Assembly: GCA_022059125.1 (NCBI GenBank)
Contig: JAEUWY010000001.1
Coordinates: 2,666,001 to 2,730,000 of the forward strand
Length of the DNA: 64,000 bases
Source of the DNA: Corynespora cassiicola
Taxonomy: Eukaryota > Ascomycota > Dothideomycetes > Pleosporales > Corynesporascaceae
Direction of reading: 5' to 3'
Position 1 is the stretch's first letter. Every line of letters begins with the position of its first letter. Below, one piece after another: positions 32,404 to 43,796 of this stretch. The notes beneath the pieces are model-generated. The model did no database searches and was not told the origin of the DNA. It worked only from the letters and a program-made list of their open reading frames with translations. Position numbers and translations under genes: made by a program.

Positions 32404-34012
32404 ATGGTACGCTGTCTCCTACGGCACTCCCGATACTGTATGCTAACCGCGCACAGGGTAACCAGCAGTCCAGCGCTGGGGGTGGACCTCCGGGAGATGA
32501 CAAGAAGAAGGATAAGGTATGTACATTGCCTTGAATCACATATTGCCTTGGAGGCATTACACGGCCCCATCTATTACGTCGCCTTGCCGCCTGGCCACCC
32601 ATTCCGAGCGCCATGAAGACGTTATGCTAACGTCCAATCCAGAAGGATAAGCCCAAGTACGAGCCCCCGCCACAGCCCACCACTCGCATCGGCAGGAAGA
32701 AGAAGAAGGCTGCAGGCCCCAGCGCCGCCGCGAAGCTCCCCACCATCTACCCGACAGCGCGATGCAAACTGAGGTACCTGCGGATGCAACGCATTCACGA
32801 CCACTTGCTACTGGAGGAGGAATATGTCGAGAATCAGGAACGCTTGCGCAAAGCCAAGTCAACAAACACCACGACGCCGGCAAGTGCTGGAGGCGACTCG
32901 GACGCGCTGGATCGGAACGCCGACGAGCGATCCCGGGTCGATGACATGCGTGGCAGCCCCATGGGCGTCGGAAACCTGGAGGAGCTCATCGACGACGACC
33001 ATGCCATCGTTTCCAGTGCCACCGGACCAGAGTACTACGTCTCCATCATGTCCTTTGTTGATAAGGACCTGCTGGAGCCTGGAGCAAGCATTCTGCTGCA
33101 CCACAAGTCGGTCTCGGTCGTTGGTGTGCTGACAGAAGACTCGGATCCTCTGGTCTCTGTCATGAAACTAGACAAGGCACCGACCGAGTCGTATGCCGAT
33201 ATTGGTGGTTTAGAGCAACAGATCCAGGAGGTGCGAGAGGCCGTTGAGCTTCCCCTACTGCATCCGGAACTCTACGAGGAAATGGGCATCAAGCCTCCGA
33301 AAGGTGTCATCCTCTACGGTGCTCCCGGTACCGGAAAAACACTCTTGGCAAAGGCCGTTGCCAATCAGACGAGCGCAACCTTTCTGCGAATCGTGGGAAG
33401 CGAACTTATCCAGAAATACCTGGGAGACGGACCCAGGCTTGTGCGGCAGCTGTTCCAGGTCGCCGCCGAGCACGCTCCTTCTATTGTGTTTATTGATGAG
33501 ATTGATGCCATCGGTACGAAGCGTTATGAGTCAACATCTGGAGGTGAACGTGAAATTCAGCGTACCATGTTGGAATTGCTGAACCAGCTTGACGGTTTCG
33601 ACGACCGTGGTGACGTCAAGGTCATCATGGCGACCAACAAAATCGAGACTCTCGATCCTGCCCTTATTCGACCTGGTCGAATTGACAGGAAGATTCTCTT
33701 TGAGAATCCCGACCGTACGTTCATGACGCTACCACGATGAATTTTGCTGACAATCGTCCAGAATCTACCAAGAAGAAGATTTTCACGCTCCATACTTCCA
33801 AGATGTCTCTCAACGAGGATGTCGACCTTGATGAGTTCATCAACCAAAAGGACGATCTCTCTGGCGCCGACATCAAGGCCATCTGCTCTGAAGCCGGTCT
33901 TATGGCCTTGCGTGAGCGCAGAATGCGGGTGCAGATGGAAGACTTCAGGGCTGCCCGCGAGCGGGTGCTCAAGACCAAACAGGAGGGTGAGCCCGAGGGC
34001 TTGTACTTGTAG
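32404..34012 (+). CDS. rpt2: 26S proteasome regulatory subunit 4 (Rpt2) AAA ATPase
   Basis: Four exons: 32404-32406 (only the ATG), 32457-32516, 32643-33714 and 33762-34012, giving 461 aa. The start Met is followed by GNQQSS, with Gly at position 2 as in the N-myristoylated Rpt2 of other eukaryotes. Seen: an N-terminal coiled-coil region, OB-like segment, Walker A GAPGTGKT, Walker [10 protein letters not shown], an RPGRIDR second-region-of-homology arginine pair, and a C-terminal LYL that fits the HbYX gate-opening motif. Rpt2 is part of the hexameric base that unfolds substrates and opens the 20S core gate, in the cytosol and nucleus. Identity over the ATPase region is unmistakable; sequence and length are as expected (yeast 437 aa). 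Confidence 0.96.
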
Positions 34013-34673
34013 TGTGGACGGTGGATCTTACATCTTCACCACTCGAGCGCTGACTTTGTGGGGCATGTATCACTAGGACTTGGGGTGCAAAGGTGGTCTC
34101 ATATCCAGAGGCCTCTGCCATTAAACCAATAATCCTCTATATCATGACCATGACAACTAATTTCTTCGCGCTCTGTATGGCTAACCACTCATCCGTGGTC
34201 AATTGACCCAGACAGTCCAAGAATCCTCCGGTTTCGCCTAGCGGTTCCCGATACGATGCATGCATGTGACCTTACCAGGCTTAGAACTTGCCATCACTTC
34301 TGTTAGCCTGCACCATACTGAAGCTCCCTGGCTCAGTGTGGTTGGCCTGGGGATATGTCAACAAAGTAAGTCTAAGATGAGAGCGACTTGGTCTCACTAC
34401 CCTATTCGTAGATGGGACGCAGGTAAGGGGGGACCTACCAGCCTCTCGACGTCTATTGAGCGACCCTCTCACTGCTTCGAGGCGGTGAGTCAGCATATGC
34501 CAGGCAAGACGAACATGGTCTATATATAAAGAAGCTCCCCACCGCCTCCCCTACTTACTAAATCCTCCACCCATACGTCCTCTACTCTTTACCCCCTCCA
34601 CTATACCATCTCCATTACACTCCTTTTCTATCCTTTTCAATCTTTGCCAGCCAACAGTGCCCATTCATTCACC
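34013..34673. other. Intergenic
   Basis: 3' flank of RPT2 and 5' flank of the next gene. Pyrimidine-rich at about 34545-34640, which is typical of fungal leaders. No gene seen. Confidence 0.5.
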
Positions 34674-36295
34674 ATGACTGTTCACCCCACCCGTGATGCT
34701 CTTATGAGCCTCAGTCGGGCACAACAGCGCGCTCTATTTCTTCGGCGTGATTTGAAGCAACGAGACATTGAGCACATTGATACGTTCATCGAGGGCGTGG
34801 GTATGAAAGAGCCCCCCTACTACGAGCTGGTCAACGGCAAGGTCTGCCCGCCCTACATCCCGGTTACCTTGAAACAATCTGCCAATAGCTTCGACATGGG
34901 CAATGTGATATTTCCAGAGGAGAAGAATGTCATCCGCAGGCTTCATTTCACTGTGGAGAAGGGCAGTTTCGAGTTGCAATACTCCGAGCCCCTACTACAG
35001 GTAGACAATGACTTTAGTTCGGTACCTATTCACTGCTTTATTGCAAAGAACGCCTTTCCATTATTCAAGGCCAAGCACGAAGCTATTCATATGCGGATGC
35101 GCACGATCAATGAATCGAGGATGTACATGCACCACATGGCCAAGCAAACGAAGCCGCGATTTGGGCAAGGAGAGGTGAGGTATCCAACTCTGCACGTGGA
35201 ATCATGCTCACTGGTGACAGAATTTGGCACAATTAGGGATTGTCAGAGAAGGAGAAAATCTTAGAAACGGTACGTGGCATCCTTTCACATCGAACTCTAC
35301 TGAACTGGCTACAGGCCAGGTTCGCGAGCGCGCCTTTGGAGAACCGATCGCCAAGCACGAGACCAACAAACGGAAGAGGGTGGGTTTGGAGTCTATTCCA
35401 ACCAATATCAAGAGCGAAGCTTTCACCCGAATCCCTGAAAATGTTCAAAAAGAGTTTTTCGATGCTATGGTCAAGGCAGCGTTACCAAAACTGGACGACC
35501 TCTTGATGGCATCATGGAACGTTGTATCCATCTACGAGCATACTGGGAGCGATTGTGACACTCTAAATAGATCTATCAAAGATCTGAGTGGGGTCTTGAA
35601 AGAATTCCAAGGGTCATTTTCCAGGGCCAATGCCACGGGTCCAATAGTGAAGGGGCCCAAAGAGACAAAATCTCCCGCGGACGAACCGAGTGTATGCTCC
35701 AAAGGTCGCTCTGGACATTCAGCAAGTATGGTCCCGTGTGAGAATAGCAGGCTTCTCAATATGCGCAGGCACAGTGGAAAAGACCAAGTATCCGAGTCCA
35801 TTCGGGGAAATGGACGCGAAAACGCCACCCTATTTCATCCAAAAGATCGAGACACACTCAACTTTGCCGCAATGAGACTTCCACGTGAAGAAGCTGGATT
35901 ACATACGCCTAATCACAATGAACGAGACAAGTCGTCCCCAAAATCTCAACGATTGTCCCCTAACCAGTCTCTGAAACCGCACTCCCATAAGACATTAAGC
36001 AAAGATATGCAAGGGATGCCTGGATGCCCACGAGTCCACTCGCATGATATGTGTGCTGATGCAACCACTGGGTACAATGAGCATCCAAGCATCGCACAAT
36101 GCACTATGCGGCCCTGTTCAAGCGGTCAACTCACTTCCCACCGTAACTCTACTGCTAGCCCTTCAAGGCAGGGCTCAGGCAACGGAAGCATTGCTACGGT
36201 TGCACCGATGGTAAGTGCTAGTTCCATATTAGACCTGAATGATCTAACTTCATCAGGTGCACAACAGAATGGCTGGAGATACCGAGACCATCTAA
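34674..36295 (+). CDS. Unknown protein, four-exon model
   Basis: Model exons 34674-35174, 35221-35269, 35315-36210 and 36257-36295 give 494 aa. The intron at 35270-35314 is 45 nt and divisible by three, so retention would add 15 residues without a frameshift. The last intron has a GTAAGT donor, CTAAC branch and ATCAG acceptor; without it the frame would stop at 36303. No family recognised. The N-terminal ~165 residues look folded (QRDIEHIDTFIEG, then a Phe/Tyr-rich beta-like region); the C-terminal ~270 are Ser/His/Pro-rich and probably disordered. No signal peptide or membrane segment. A basic KRKR lies at about residue 200. Function unknown. Confidence 0.6.
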
Positions 36296-36303
36296 TGTCC
36301 TAA

Positions 36304-36896
36304 GAACCTGCTGAGTTATATCCTTTGGGGTTTGAAACAGGTTGATCTTAGCGGCTTTACGAGCCCTACAACGGAATGACATCGAGCAGGCCTCATATCA
36401 CTTTTAGGCTCGAGTACCCTTCATTTTTTTCTTATCTCAAGATTATGATTACTATCTCCAAGCTTTTTGGCGCTCAATCGGAGGCATCCAATCGGGCTTT
36501 CATCCCACCATTTGCAGAATCCTTCCTTCTACATTTACGTCCATGGTCCCCACTCAGATGTATTTGGTTTATACATTTTTTCTTTCTTATCAATTTTAGT
36601 CACCCTCACAGATACTATTTTGATCTATATCTAGTCAAATCTCGAAAGAAAAAGGCGTTTTATAGAAGTACCAGGAATCTCTTTCACAACATTCGTGAGG
36701 TCTTGGCAAGTCCGGAACCTGATTTCGTTTCACAACACTGGCACACAACACAAGCTCGGACTTTCACTTTCTTGCCAGTCGGAGGTTTATTATGCCGGCC
36801 TACACAACTTTTTTATAGGCTTCGTATCTTTTCTATAATCCGCCCCAACCTCCCACACAACTCTTTGCCCTAATACGACCTCACCGAGGCCAAAAA
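36304..36896. other. Intergenic, AT- and pyrimidine-rich
   Basis: No gene called. A 165-codon plus-strand frame at 36376-36873 is rich in Phe, Leu, Ser and Ile as expected from T-rich DNA and resembles no protein. Confidence 0.5.
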
Positions 36897-37616
36897 ATGT
36901 CTGAGGAATACCCGCTCCCGCCCGGATGTCCGAAGGACGCCTACATCGATACAGTCTGGGATAAAAGTACTACTCTCTGTCCGGTCAAGTTCAAGGACCA
37001 CATTGAGGTTTTTGAGAGTCGAAACGGACACAAAAAAACTGGACGCATCCGGATTACTACCAAGTACATCCTTAAACTCAACCCTGGCGTGTCTACCGAG
37101 ATTGTCGCATATCCCGCTTATATCGAGGTGATTGAGAAGAGCCGCAAGATCAAACCTGATGGCTTTATTGTCGATCATGTCGTGAAGGCACATACAACTC
37201 GGAAGCTGCAGAGCGTCCCACCTCCACCACAGGAGCCGGAGCAGCTGTTGGCGCCTGACCCCCTTCCTCTGCTTCCTACGCACGACGAGATGGCTATGCT
37301 GTCGTTTGCCCTTTTCAAGGCTTACTTGGTACCAGGCATTGAAGGTTCTGCCGCTGCCTCCGCTGCTGCGACTGATCTTCCGCTGGCGCTCAGATACCCT
37401 TGGCTTACTCACTACACGCCGCCAGCTCACGACACGACGCCCACGCTCATTGATCGCGCCTCTACTAATCTCATCCGAAACACTGTCGACATGCACTTCA
37501 CGGAAAAAATCAAGATGTGGTTGGAGAACGTCCAAGAGCCCTACGATGATATGGTCGATATCGTCCCAGCGGAGAACGGTGAGGGAGAGGAAATGCACAA
37601 TGCAAGCGCTTGTTAA
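36897..37616 (+). CDS. Unknown 239-aa protein
   Basis: Single-exon ORF starting at the first ATG, in a GCCAAAAAATG context. No recognised family. Residues 1-100 look structured with YIDTVWDKST and a basic beta-like segment; residues 110-150 are Pro/Leu-rich, and the end is acidic. A similarly sized folded N-terminus and Pro-rich linker could suit an adaptor, but this is speculation. It sits among other unrecognised genes on the same strand. Confidence 0.55.
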   Translation: MSEEYPLPPGCPKDAYIDTVWDKSTTLCPVKFKDHIEVFESRNGHKKTGRIRITTKYILKLNPGVSTEIVAYPAYIEVIEKSRKIKPDGFIVDHVVKAHTTRKLQSVPPPPQEPEQLLAPDPLPLLPTHDEMAMLSFALFKAYLVPGIEGSAAASAAATDLPLALRYPWLTHYTPPAHDTTPTLIDRASTNLIRNTVDMHFTEKIKMWLENVQEPYDDMVDIVPAENGEGEEMHNASAC

Positions 37617-38094
37617 ATGGAAAAATACTCACAGGAATTGAGATTTACAGGCCGTAATGGGTTGAGAGTATGCTCTCGCCCACATCTCAGCTACAATTCT
37701 CGATATACCTGGTGATCAACATGTTCAAGGCTTATTTTCGCTGAACTGGGTTCAGTGACCTTGTGGATTAATGGAGTTCTTGATTTTTCTGAATCGTCAT
37801 TGTACGCCAACGACCTTTGTTGTGACATCTTGTTTGTGCACAATGTTCTTTGATAACGTCTCCCGGGTATATTATAAAATAAATGAGATTTATCCTTGTT
37901 TCGGTCCAGCAGACACAAACAAGTGAGTTTGAATCCAGTTTGACAATAACTCTCGAGCAAAACGTGTTTAATCCGTGACTGAGCCCTTTCACTTATTCAC
38001 CTATTCGCTCGACATCTGTGCATTGATTGACACTGTTTGCTCTCTGATTCAAGCTGCGACAGCAAAGCCCCTGCAATCCATTCTTCATCCTGCC
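37617..38094. other. Intergenic
   Basis: No gene called. The plus-strand frame from 37975 begins with GTG and lacks an ATG until 38095. Confidence 0.5.
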
Positions 38095-39648
38095 ATGGGG
38101 ATCCAATCCCAGGATTGGAGTGACTATGATGTGGTGATGCCGGCAACATTAAACGCTACCACCACACGTATGGGCGATTTTCCTAATCCTGACCTGAATA
38201 AGCAGCCCTCTAGTAGCGAAGCCATGCAAAATCAACCCGCGAAGTATTTGGATACAGAAGTTCCTGTGGGTTTCACCGAACTCCTAGAGGATCGTGAGCG
38301 CCTTCTCCAGGAAATTCAGCGCAGCAAGAACAACTCTTTGAATAAGGATGAGCTTTTAAGGCTTCAGGGGACCTTAATCGAAACATGCAAGGTTCTATTC
38401 TCAAGTGCTGAAGAGATTTTTGCTCACTTCAAAGCCGATAAAACACGGAACATTTCTCGAATTCAGGAGCTTGAAGTCCTTATTAATTGCCATGAAGAGC
38501 AGCTGGCTACTCAAAAGAGCAAACTCGAAGTTTCCATGTGGGAAGTCGAGGAGCTCACTGGAGCGCTCCATGCCAAGAAGCGACAGACGAATGATTTCAA
38601 TCGCAAAAAGATTATGGCAAAGCGCGAGGTCTCGGCGCTGAGGAATCTCAACAAATCACACCAAGAGAACATTGAGATACTTGAGTTTGAGCTGGAAGAG
38701 ACACGCAGTGTTCTAGAAAGAAAGACCCGTCAGGCAAATGCCTTTCGCCGCCAGAAGATTGCAGCCGCCACTAAAGCCCGCGCAGCAGAGAAACAAATCA
38801 CAGACTTGAAGGCTACGAACTCGAGTAGTCGGATTCACATTCGGCACCTTGAATCTCAGGTGGCAGAAATGTTGGAGGTTATTACACAGAAGGATTACAT
38901 CTTAACAGGCCCTCTACCAAAAAAGGTACCACGAACCTCATCAAACCTCATGGCTGGCCTGAGTGCCAATTGTTACGAGAACCTTCCCAATAATACTAAA
39001 AAGGATCACCATCGCAGGTATCTCCAGTCCCCCATTGATCTGGATGATCACATCAGCAAGGATGCCAACCATGGTGCCCGTCTTCAAGAGCAGGTCCTCT
39101 TATATTCCACTGAGAGCCAGCCGGCAGACAACCACAACCTTCTGGACACCGACTACTTTAGCGACGACGCCTCTGAGCAAGAGTATTTCGAGACCGGAGG
39201 CTACCCACGCTCCCAAGTCGACCACATATTTACCTCAGCGGCACCCATGTGCGAAAGCTTCTGTGACCCTTTCGATTACCTCAACCCAGTTGCTCTCCCC
39301 TCTATGCAAACATCTCCTCGCTCCTATTTCTCTAACAGCTCTATCATCGATAGCCCGAGCGACACCTATACGCTGATTAGCGAGCCGGAGCCTGCTATCC
39401 TAAGTAACATCACTGCTCCCCCATCGCCCATTTCCATGGCGCCCCACCGCGGTGCGGGAAACCCAAAGCACGTCCTCACAGCTGTCAAGGCTTGGGAGTG
39501 GGGCTCTGAGCTGGGATTCATGGAGTGGGATGAGAAGACACATACCCTTAGTGTTGATCCCGCAGTGGGTAGGTATATCGAGGGGCACCGGAATGTCGAG
39601 TTTGGGGCGAAGGAGTTGAGGGAGGACCCTAGGTTCGTGGAATACTAG
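38095..39648 (+). CDS. Coiled-coil protein with internal repeats, unknown function
   Basis: First ATG at 38095 gives 517 aa in one exon (the open frame begins earlier but only from a GTG). From about residue 70 to 265 the protein is a nearly continuous coiled coil. Within it two ~50-residue units (around 165-210 and 213-262) share a K(R/T)(R)Q(T/A)N(D/A)F.R.KI core. A Ser/Pro/Asp-rich linker follows. The last ~65 residues look like a small domain with AWEWGSELGFMEWDE. No known family. Probably a cytoplasmic or nuclear scaffold; that is inference. Confidence 0.65.
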   Translation: MGIQSQDWSDYDVVMPATLNATTTRMGDFPNPDLNKQPSSSEAMQNQPAKYLDTEVPVGFTELLEDRERLLQEIQRSKNNSLNKDELLRLQGTLIETCKVLFSSAEEIFAHFKADKTRNISRIQELEVLINCHEEQLATQKSKLEVSMWEVEELTGALHAKKRQTNDFNRKKIMAKREVSALRNLNKSHQENIEILEFELEETRSVLERKTRQANAFRRQKIAAATKARAAEKQITDLKATNSSSRIHIRHLESQVAEMLEVITQKDYILTGPLPKKVPRTSSNLMAGLSANCYENLPNNTKKDHHRRYLQSPIDLDDHISKDANHGARLQEQVLLYSTESQPADNHNLLDTDYFSDDASEQEYFETGGYPRSQVDHIFTSAAPMCESFCDPFDYLNPVALPSMQTSPRSYFSNSSIIDSPSDTYTLISEPEPAILSNITAPPSPISMAPHRGAGNPKHVLTAVKAWEWGSELGFMEWDEKTHTLSVDPAVGRYIEGHRNVEFGAKELREDPRFVEY

Positions 39649-40839
39649 GGTGCTATGGTGTTGAGAGATGAGCTACGAGGGATTGGCGCAAGATTATCGC
39701 AACGCTTTTGAGATCGTCATGGGTAGGAGTTGGGTATTGTTTGCTAGCTCTATCGCGACGGACTAGGATAATTGATCTCACTAGGGTGGGCGATAGGATA
39801 TAGTCGTGCAGGTTTTCCTTGCAGACTATATACTTGATGCACTGATTTTGTATGTAATTTCCAATATATTTTGATATGTCTATCAATGGACCTCTACAAC
39901 GTGATTTTCGTGATTTTCCATTGATGAACAATCGCATGCACCCTGAATCGACAACGGACAAACTAGGCTAGTAGTCATATAAAGGAACATTGAGGCATCC
40001 TTTTCAGTTATATGAGCTGCCTTCTATATCTGAGCCAGTTGGTCCCACATTTCTGACCACAGTTGTTTATCGTTGATGCAACAGTGTTTGCATCACGTGA
40101 CTGTTCACATTCACCGCCAATGATTCACGCTGTTCATCATACATTGCTAGAAGTCTTAGGAATCAGATATCGTAAGCTTTAAGTTTGTTTTCTTAGTTCA
40201 AGTCACATAGTTTATCAATAAATTTGAAAACTAATCCTAGATTTCGACAACAGTCCTCCCTACAGCTCAAATGTCCAGTGATTTCTTTTAATAATTATTC
40301 AATGCTCTGTCAGCTCCGTTGTTAACTATATTAATTCAAAAAAGCCGCGTTGCATGCTGGGCATCCAAGTTTGGGGTGGGCTATACACAGGGGAAACTCG
40401 CACTCGTCTCCTGTAGATTTATTAATTCATCAGACTCCAGTGAGCAGCATACTTGACTAATGCTGTTATATGATATAAAAATTCCAAATTGTTCGCCTGC
40501 TTTGTCTTTTTTTGCTCTTACTTCGCGAACGGCTGTCTGGCTTCCACGTGCGTTTTTCCATCTCAGAGTTGTAGCAACGAGGGGAAGAATTAATACTGGG
40601 ATAACGGCTTGAAACACATGATGTAATAGTCTCGATTTCCTTATCGTGACTACGCCACAGCGACTCGAAGTTTCTGTGCTTTGTCATGGCCAAGCCAGAG
40701 TGCCTTAAAAGCCCGTCTCTCTCCTCGAGGCCGAAAAAATCCTTATATACCAGCACACAACCTTTGCACTTCAACTTGGCCTCTAGCATTCGATTTCAAT
40801 CACCATATTATCATCCCTGCCATTTCATCAAGTGGCATC
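39649..40839. other. Intergenic, AT-rich
   Basis: No gene recognised. Minus-strand frames at 39653-39961 and 40466-40789 lack recognisable content. Confidence 0.5.
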
Positions 40840-41448
40840 ATGGTGGCCAGGACCACTCCCCTCTGCGGCAATTCTTTGCTGCGGTTTTTGTCACTCCAGG
40901 ACAGTGCCCAGGAATGGATCTCATGGGAGGAGACTTTGAACAGCCCTGAGCTGCTCCGGCCTATCATTTTATCACGCTTGATTCCACGAGCATATTCGCA
41001 TTCCAATGATGAGACCCTTGGATCTTTTCCCGACCGCATCGGTAACATCAACTATATCCTGCGAAAGCTGCAGCCTACTTATGCCAAACCTACCAAACGT
41101 ATGGCTACTCAGAACAAAAAGTTCCAGGACCTGGCTGGTAAGGACCGTCATGACTCCAACAAAGATGATGGCGAACCCGATGAAGACAACAACGAGAGTG
41201 AATCGGCCCCTGAGCTGAAGCGCACGCTTTTTAAGGCAATCACTCGGCCAGAGGATCCTCCGGAATTCACTCAGATCGTCCGACATTCACATATTATGCA
41301 GCCCAACTTCAACCATACCCCATCGCCGTTGGCCGTGGGTTTCGCCACTCCTGCTCCGAGCGTCACTCCTGGAACCAAGCTCCTTACTACATGCGCCTCT
41401 ACTCTGTCGAGTACATTCTTCCACCCCTACCACTGTGGCGCCATCTAG
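40840..41448 (+). CDS. Unknown 202-aa protein
   Basis: Single-exon frame taken from the ATG at 40840; the upstream part of the open frame (40681-40839) looks like leader sequence. The middle is acidic and Asp/Glu/Asn-rich, the end Pro/Thr/Ser-rich. A 3' intron could alter the C-terminus. No family recognised and coding status is moderately uncertain. Confidence 0.45.
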   Translation: MVARTTPLCGNSLLRFLSLQDSAQEWISWEETLNSPELLRPIILSRLIPRAYSHSNDETLGSFPDRIGNINYILRKLQPTYAKPTKRMATQNKKFQDLAGKDRHDSNKDDGEPDEDNNESESAPELKRTLFKAITRPEDPPEFTQIVRHSHIMQPNFNHTPSPLAVGFATPAPSVTPGTKLLTTCASTLSSTFFHPYHCGAI

Positions 41449-42171
41449 TTGGTGCCCTTGAGGATACTGATGATGAAGATGGATCGGCCCACGTGGCGGT
41501 GATTGTCAAAGCTGCCACACCAATCGGTAAGTCAATTTTGCTTCATTCCCATCGCGACCCCGATTCTAATTCGCAATAGAAACTTCGCGGTGACCCCAGT
41601 GACAGTTGTGTTTAGTTTTATGTTTTATTACGGTGTAAAAACGGGAGGGTCGTAGATAGGCATTCGTGTAAACTGGCCCAATTTAAGAGGGGGGTTTAAT
41701 TTCGGGTCAACTGGTCATATTTTAGTAGAAATGTGTGGCCCTCTCGTGGAGTATCTTAGAATTAGAAAAGCAAAAAAAAGGTTAAAAAACATTTTTCTCT
41801 GCGCATATGGTGTTATGCTTATCCAATAAGACACCCAGCTATGTGACAACTTCAAATCTCGATTGTGATTGGAGACGACTTGATGAAGTAAGCGCGACGT
41901 GATTCGTTGGCTTGGAGCCGTCTGGATATGGGCACCTAGACAACATTGATGATCATCGTATTTTCAGCACGTGTTGCTATTTCAGAACATCACCTATTAA
42001 TCAGCAGGGCCTCATCAAACATCACTATACATTCCTCTTGCGAAGCCGATAGTAATCTAGCAGTATATCGTTACGAGGGCAAAGTCACATTTAGCAATAA
42101 CAAGTGATAGGGGAAAAGGTTCAAATGTTTCAGGATGCTCCCGTATTGTAGCCATGCCAGAGGTATATACG
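41449..42171. other. Intergenic
   Basis: No gene recognised; an A-rich stretch lies near 41770-41790. Confidence 0.5.
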
Positions 42172-42373
42172 TACAAAGCCATAGGAACAAGCTATGGTTG
42201 AGAGCTAGAACAAAGGAAATTGGTGGAGGTTATATAGTACAAAGCCGTAGAAAAAGGCCGTGGTGGAAAGGTAGTGCAAGGAAAACTCGTGGAGGTGAAT
42301 ATGGGTACAAGGCCATAGAAGCAAGCCATGGTGAAAAGGTGAAGCCAGGAAAGCTTGTGGAGGGGTATAGAGA
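42172..42373 (+). repeat. Minisatellite, three ~67-bp units
   Basis: Units begin TACAA(A/G)GCC at about 42172, 42238 and 42306 (periods of 66 and 68 bp) and share GGTGGA and GTGGAGG words near their ends. The copies are diverged. An 83-codon frame runs through it but looks like a by-product of the repeat. Confidence 0.7.
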
Positions 42374-42600
42374 TCCAGGTGTATAAACCCAGCATTATCC
42401 CTCAAGCATCCAAGCTCACGTCCCTTCCACGTGAATGTAGTGTGTAAGATTTCAAGCTCGAAAAAGAGCAATCCACAATCCTCAATCGGCAACCTCAAGT
42501 GCTATCGCAACATCGAAGACGCGGGTATCGAGAGCAAGTGTCTTCTAAAGGACCCTCTGGCAAGAAGCACTGCCACAAGACGACAACTTGTAGTCAATCT
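42374..42600. other. Spacer
   Basis: Between the minisatellite and the 2EXR/F-box-like gene. No gene seen. Confidence 0.4.
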
Positions 42601-43796
42601 TTAGGGGTTAAGGTGCTTCCAGGCCTTCTCGGGGATATTGAAGAGCAGCTGGAAGCTCATGAGACCCCATTTGTTCAGGCGCTGGCACCATTCAATGTCC
42701 CACTCGGCTTCAGCTCCCTCCTGTTCCAGTATCTGTTTGCCGACGATCATGGCGGTGCGGTTCAAGCCCAGATTGTCACCGTTTGCACTCTCGAGGGTGA
42801 AATTGTATGTTGGGTCATTGCCATAGCCCCAGCGAATGAAGCTGAGCTCGCGCATGATGCGCTGAAGCAGGATAGCGAAGTTGGGCGGCACGTCGGCAAA
42901 GTCGATGTAGATGGCGATTTCTATGTGCTTGTAACATTGAAGAGACAGAGTGGCAAGACGGTTCCACATGGCGATTGCGGTATCCTCGTCCTCGCAAATT
43001 TCTTCGTGAAGCATCTCGTGGAGCTTCTCGCGGTCATCGTCGGTGAAGCGGAGCGGTGGGAAGTGGGCGTCGTTGTTGTGGGCTGCAAGCATCTTGACGA
43101 AGCTCGGAATGTGGGAGATGTAGTCGCTCAGTACGATGAATTGAGGCGGACCCAGCTTCATCGTCTCGATATCGAGGACGCGCTCCGCCTCTTTGCAGAT
43201 CTGTCGACAGACCTGTAGGATTGTACGTGGGACGAAGCGCTGGACGAGCATGGCGACGGGCTTGTCAGCCCACTTCTCCTCACCGTTGGCTGGTCCTCGC
43301 ATGACAGGGACGAAGCGAACCTTCTTGGGGATGCGCTCGTAGATCATGCGACGAACCGTCAATGGCAGATCCAGGAAACCCACTCGAGGCTTGACGGTGA
43401 TGACGAGCTGGGTTTTAATTGTCAGCATTAGGATGCTTGGAAGAGCATGAAAAGTAAGTGCTGAGCAATTGTCTTCAAAGGACAATGACAGCACTCGTGA
43501 CGGCGATATACGATGCTTACGTTGACTTCAGCGAGGGCGTGCTGAGCCGACTTGCAGATGAGTTCGGAGTTGTTATTGCTTGCGACTTGCTCTGCGTCTT
43601 TGATTAGCTTCGTCAATTTAGTTGAGAATATGAGCACTACCTGAAGGACCCGCGCTCGCAGCCTGCCTGTCACGCTGGGTGCTAGGGCTTAGAGTTGGGG
43701 CCACGGCCCTGTCATGGCGAGAATCAAATGTGGTGTCTGTGCCAGTCAACATTTAGTTGGCTTATTTGAATTCTTAGAGACGATTTACTTACGCAT
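42601..43796 (-). CDS. 2EXR / F-box-like protein with a 4-nt first exon
   Basis: Model exons 43796-43793, 43736-43641, 43591-43521 and 43407-42601 (introns 56, 49, 113 nt plus GT-AG ends) join in frame to 325 aa. The first exon is only ATGC. Residues ~1-55 are a disordered Ser/Ala/Asn-rich leader. The conserved domain follows: KPRVGFLDLPLTVRRMIYERI, the LP...RxxIY start of the 2EXR/F-box-like group, then a VPRTILQVCRQICKEAE helix. The remainder has several Asp/Glu-rich helices. Likely cytosolic or nuclear with unknown partner. The alternative is a start inside the last exon, which would lack the leader. Confidence 0.7.

Noticed and set aside
36376..36873. 165-codon plus-strand frame
   Set aside because: T-rich DNA gives a Phe/Leu/Ser-rich peptide without conserved features; more likely leader sequence of the next gene.
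42135..42386. 83-codon frame through the minisatellite
   Set aside because: Its length depends on the repeat period and no protein family is recognised.
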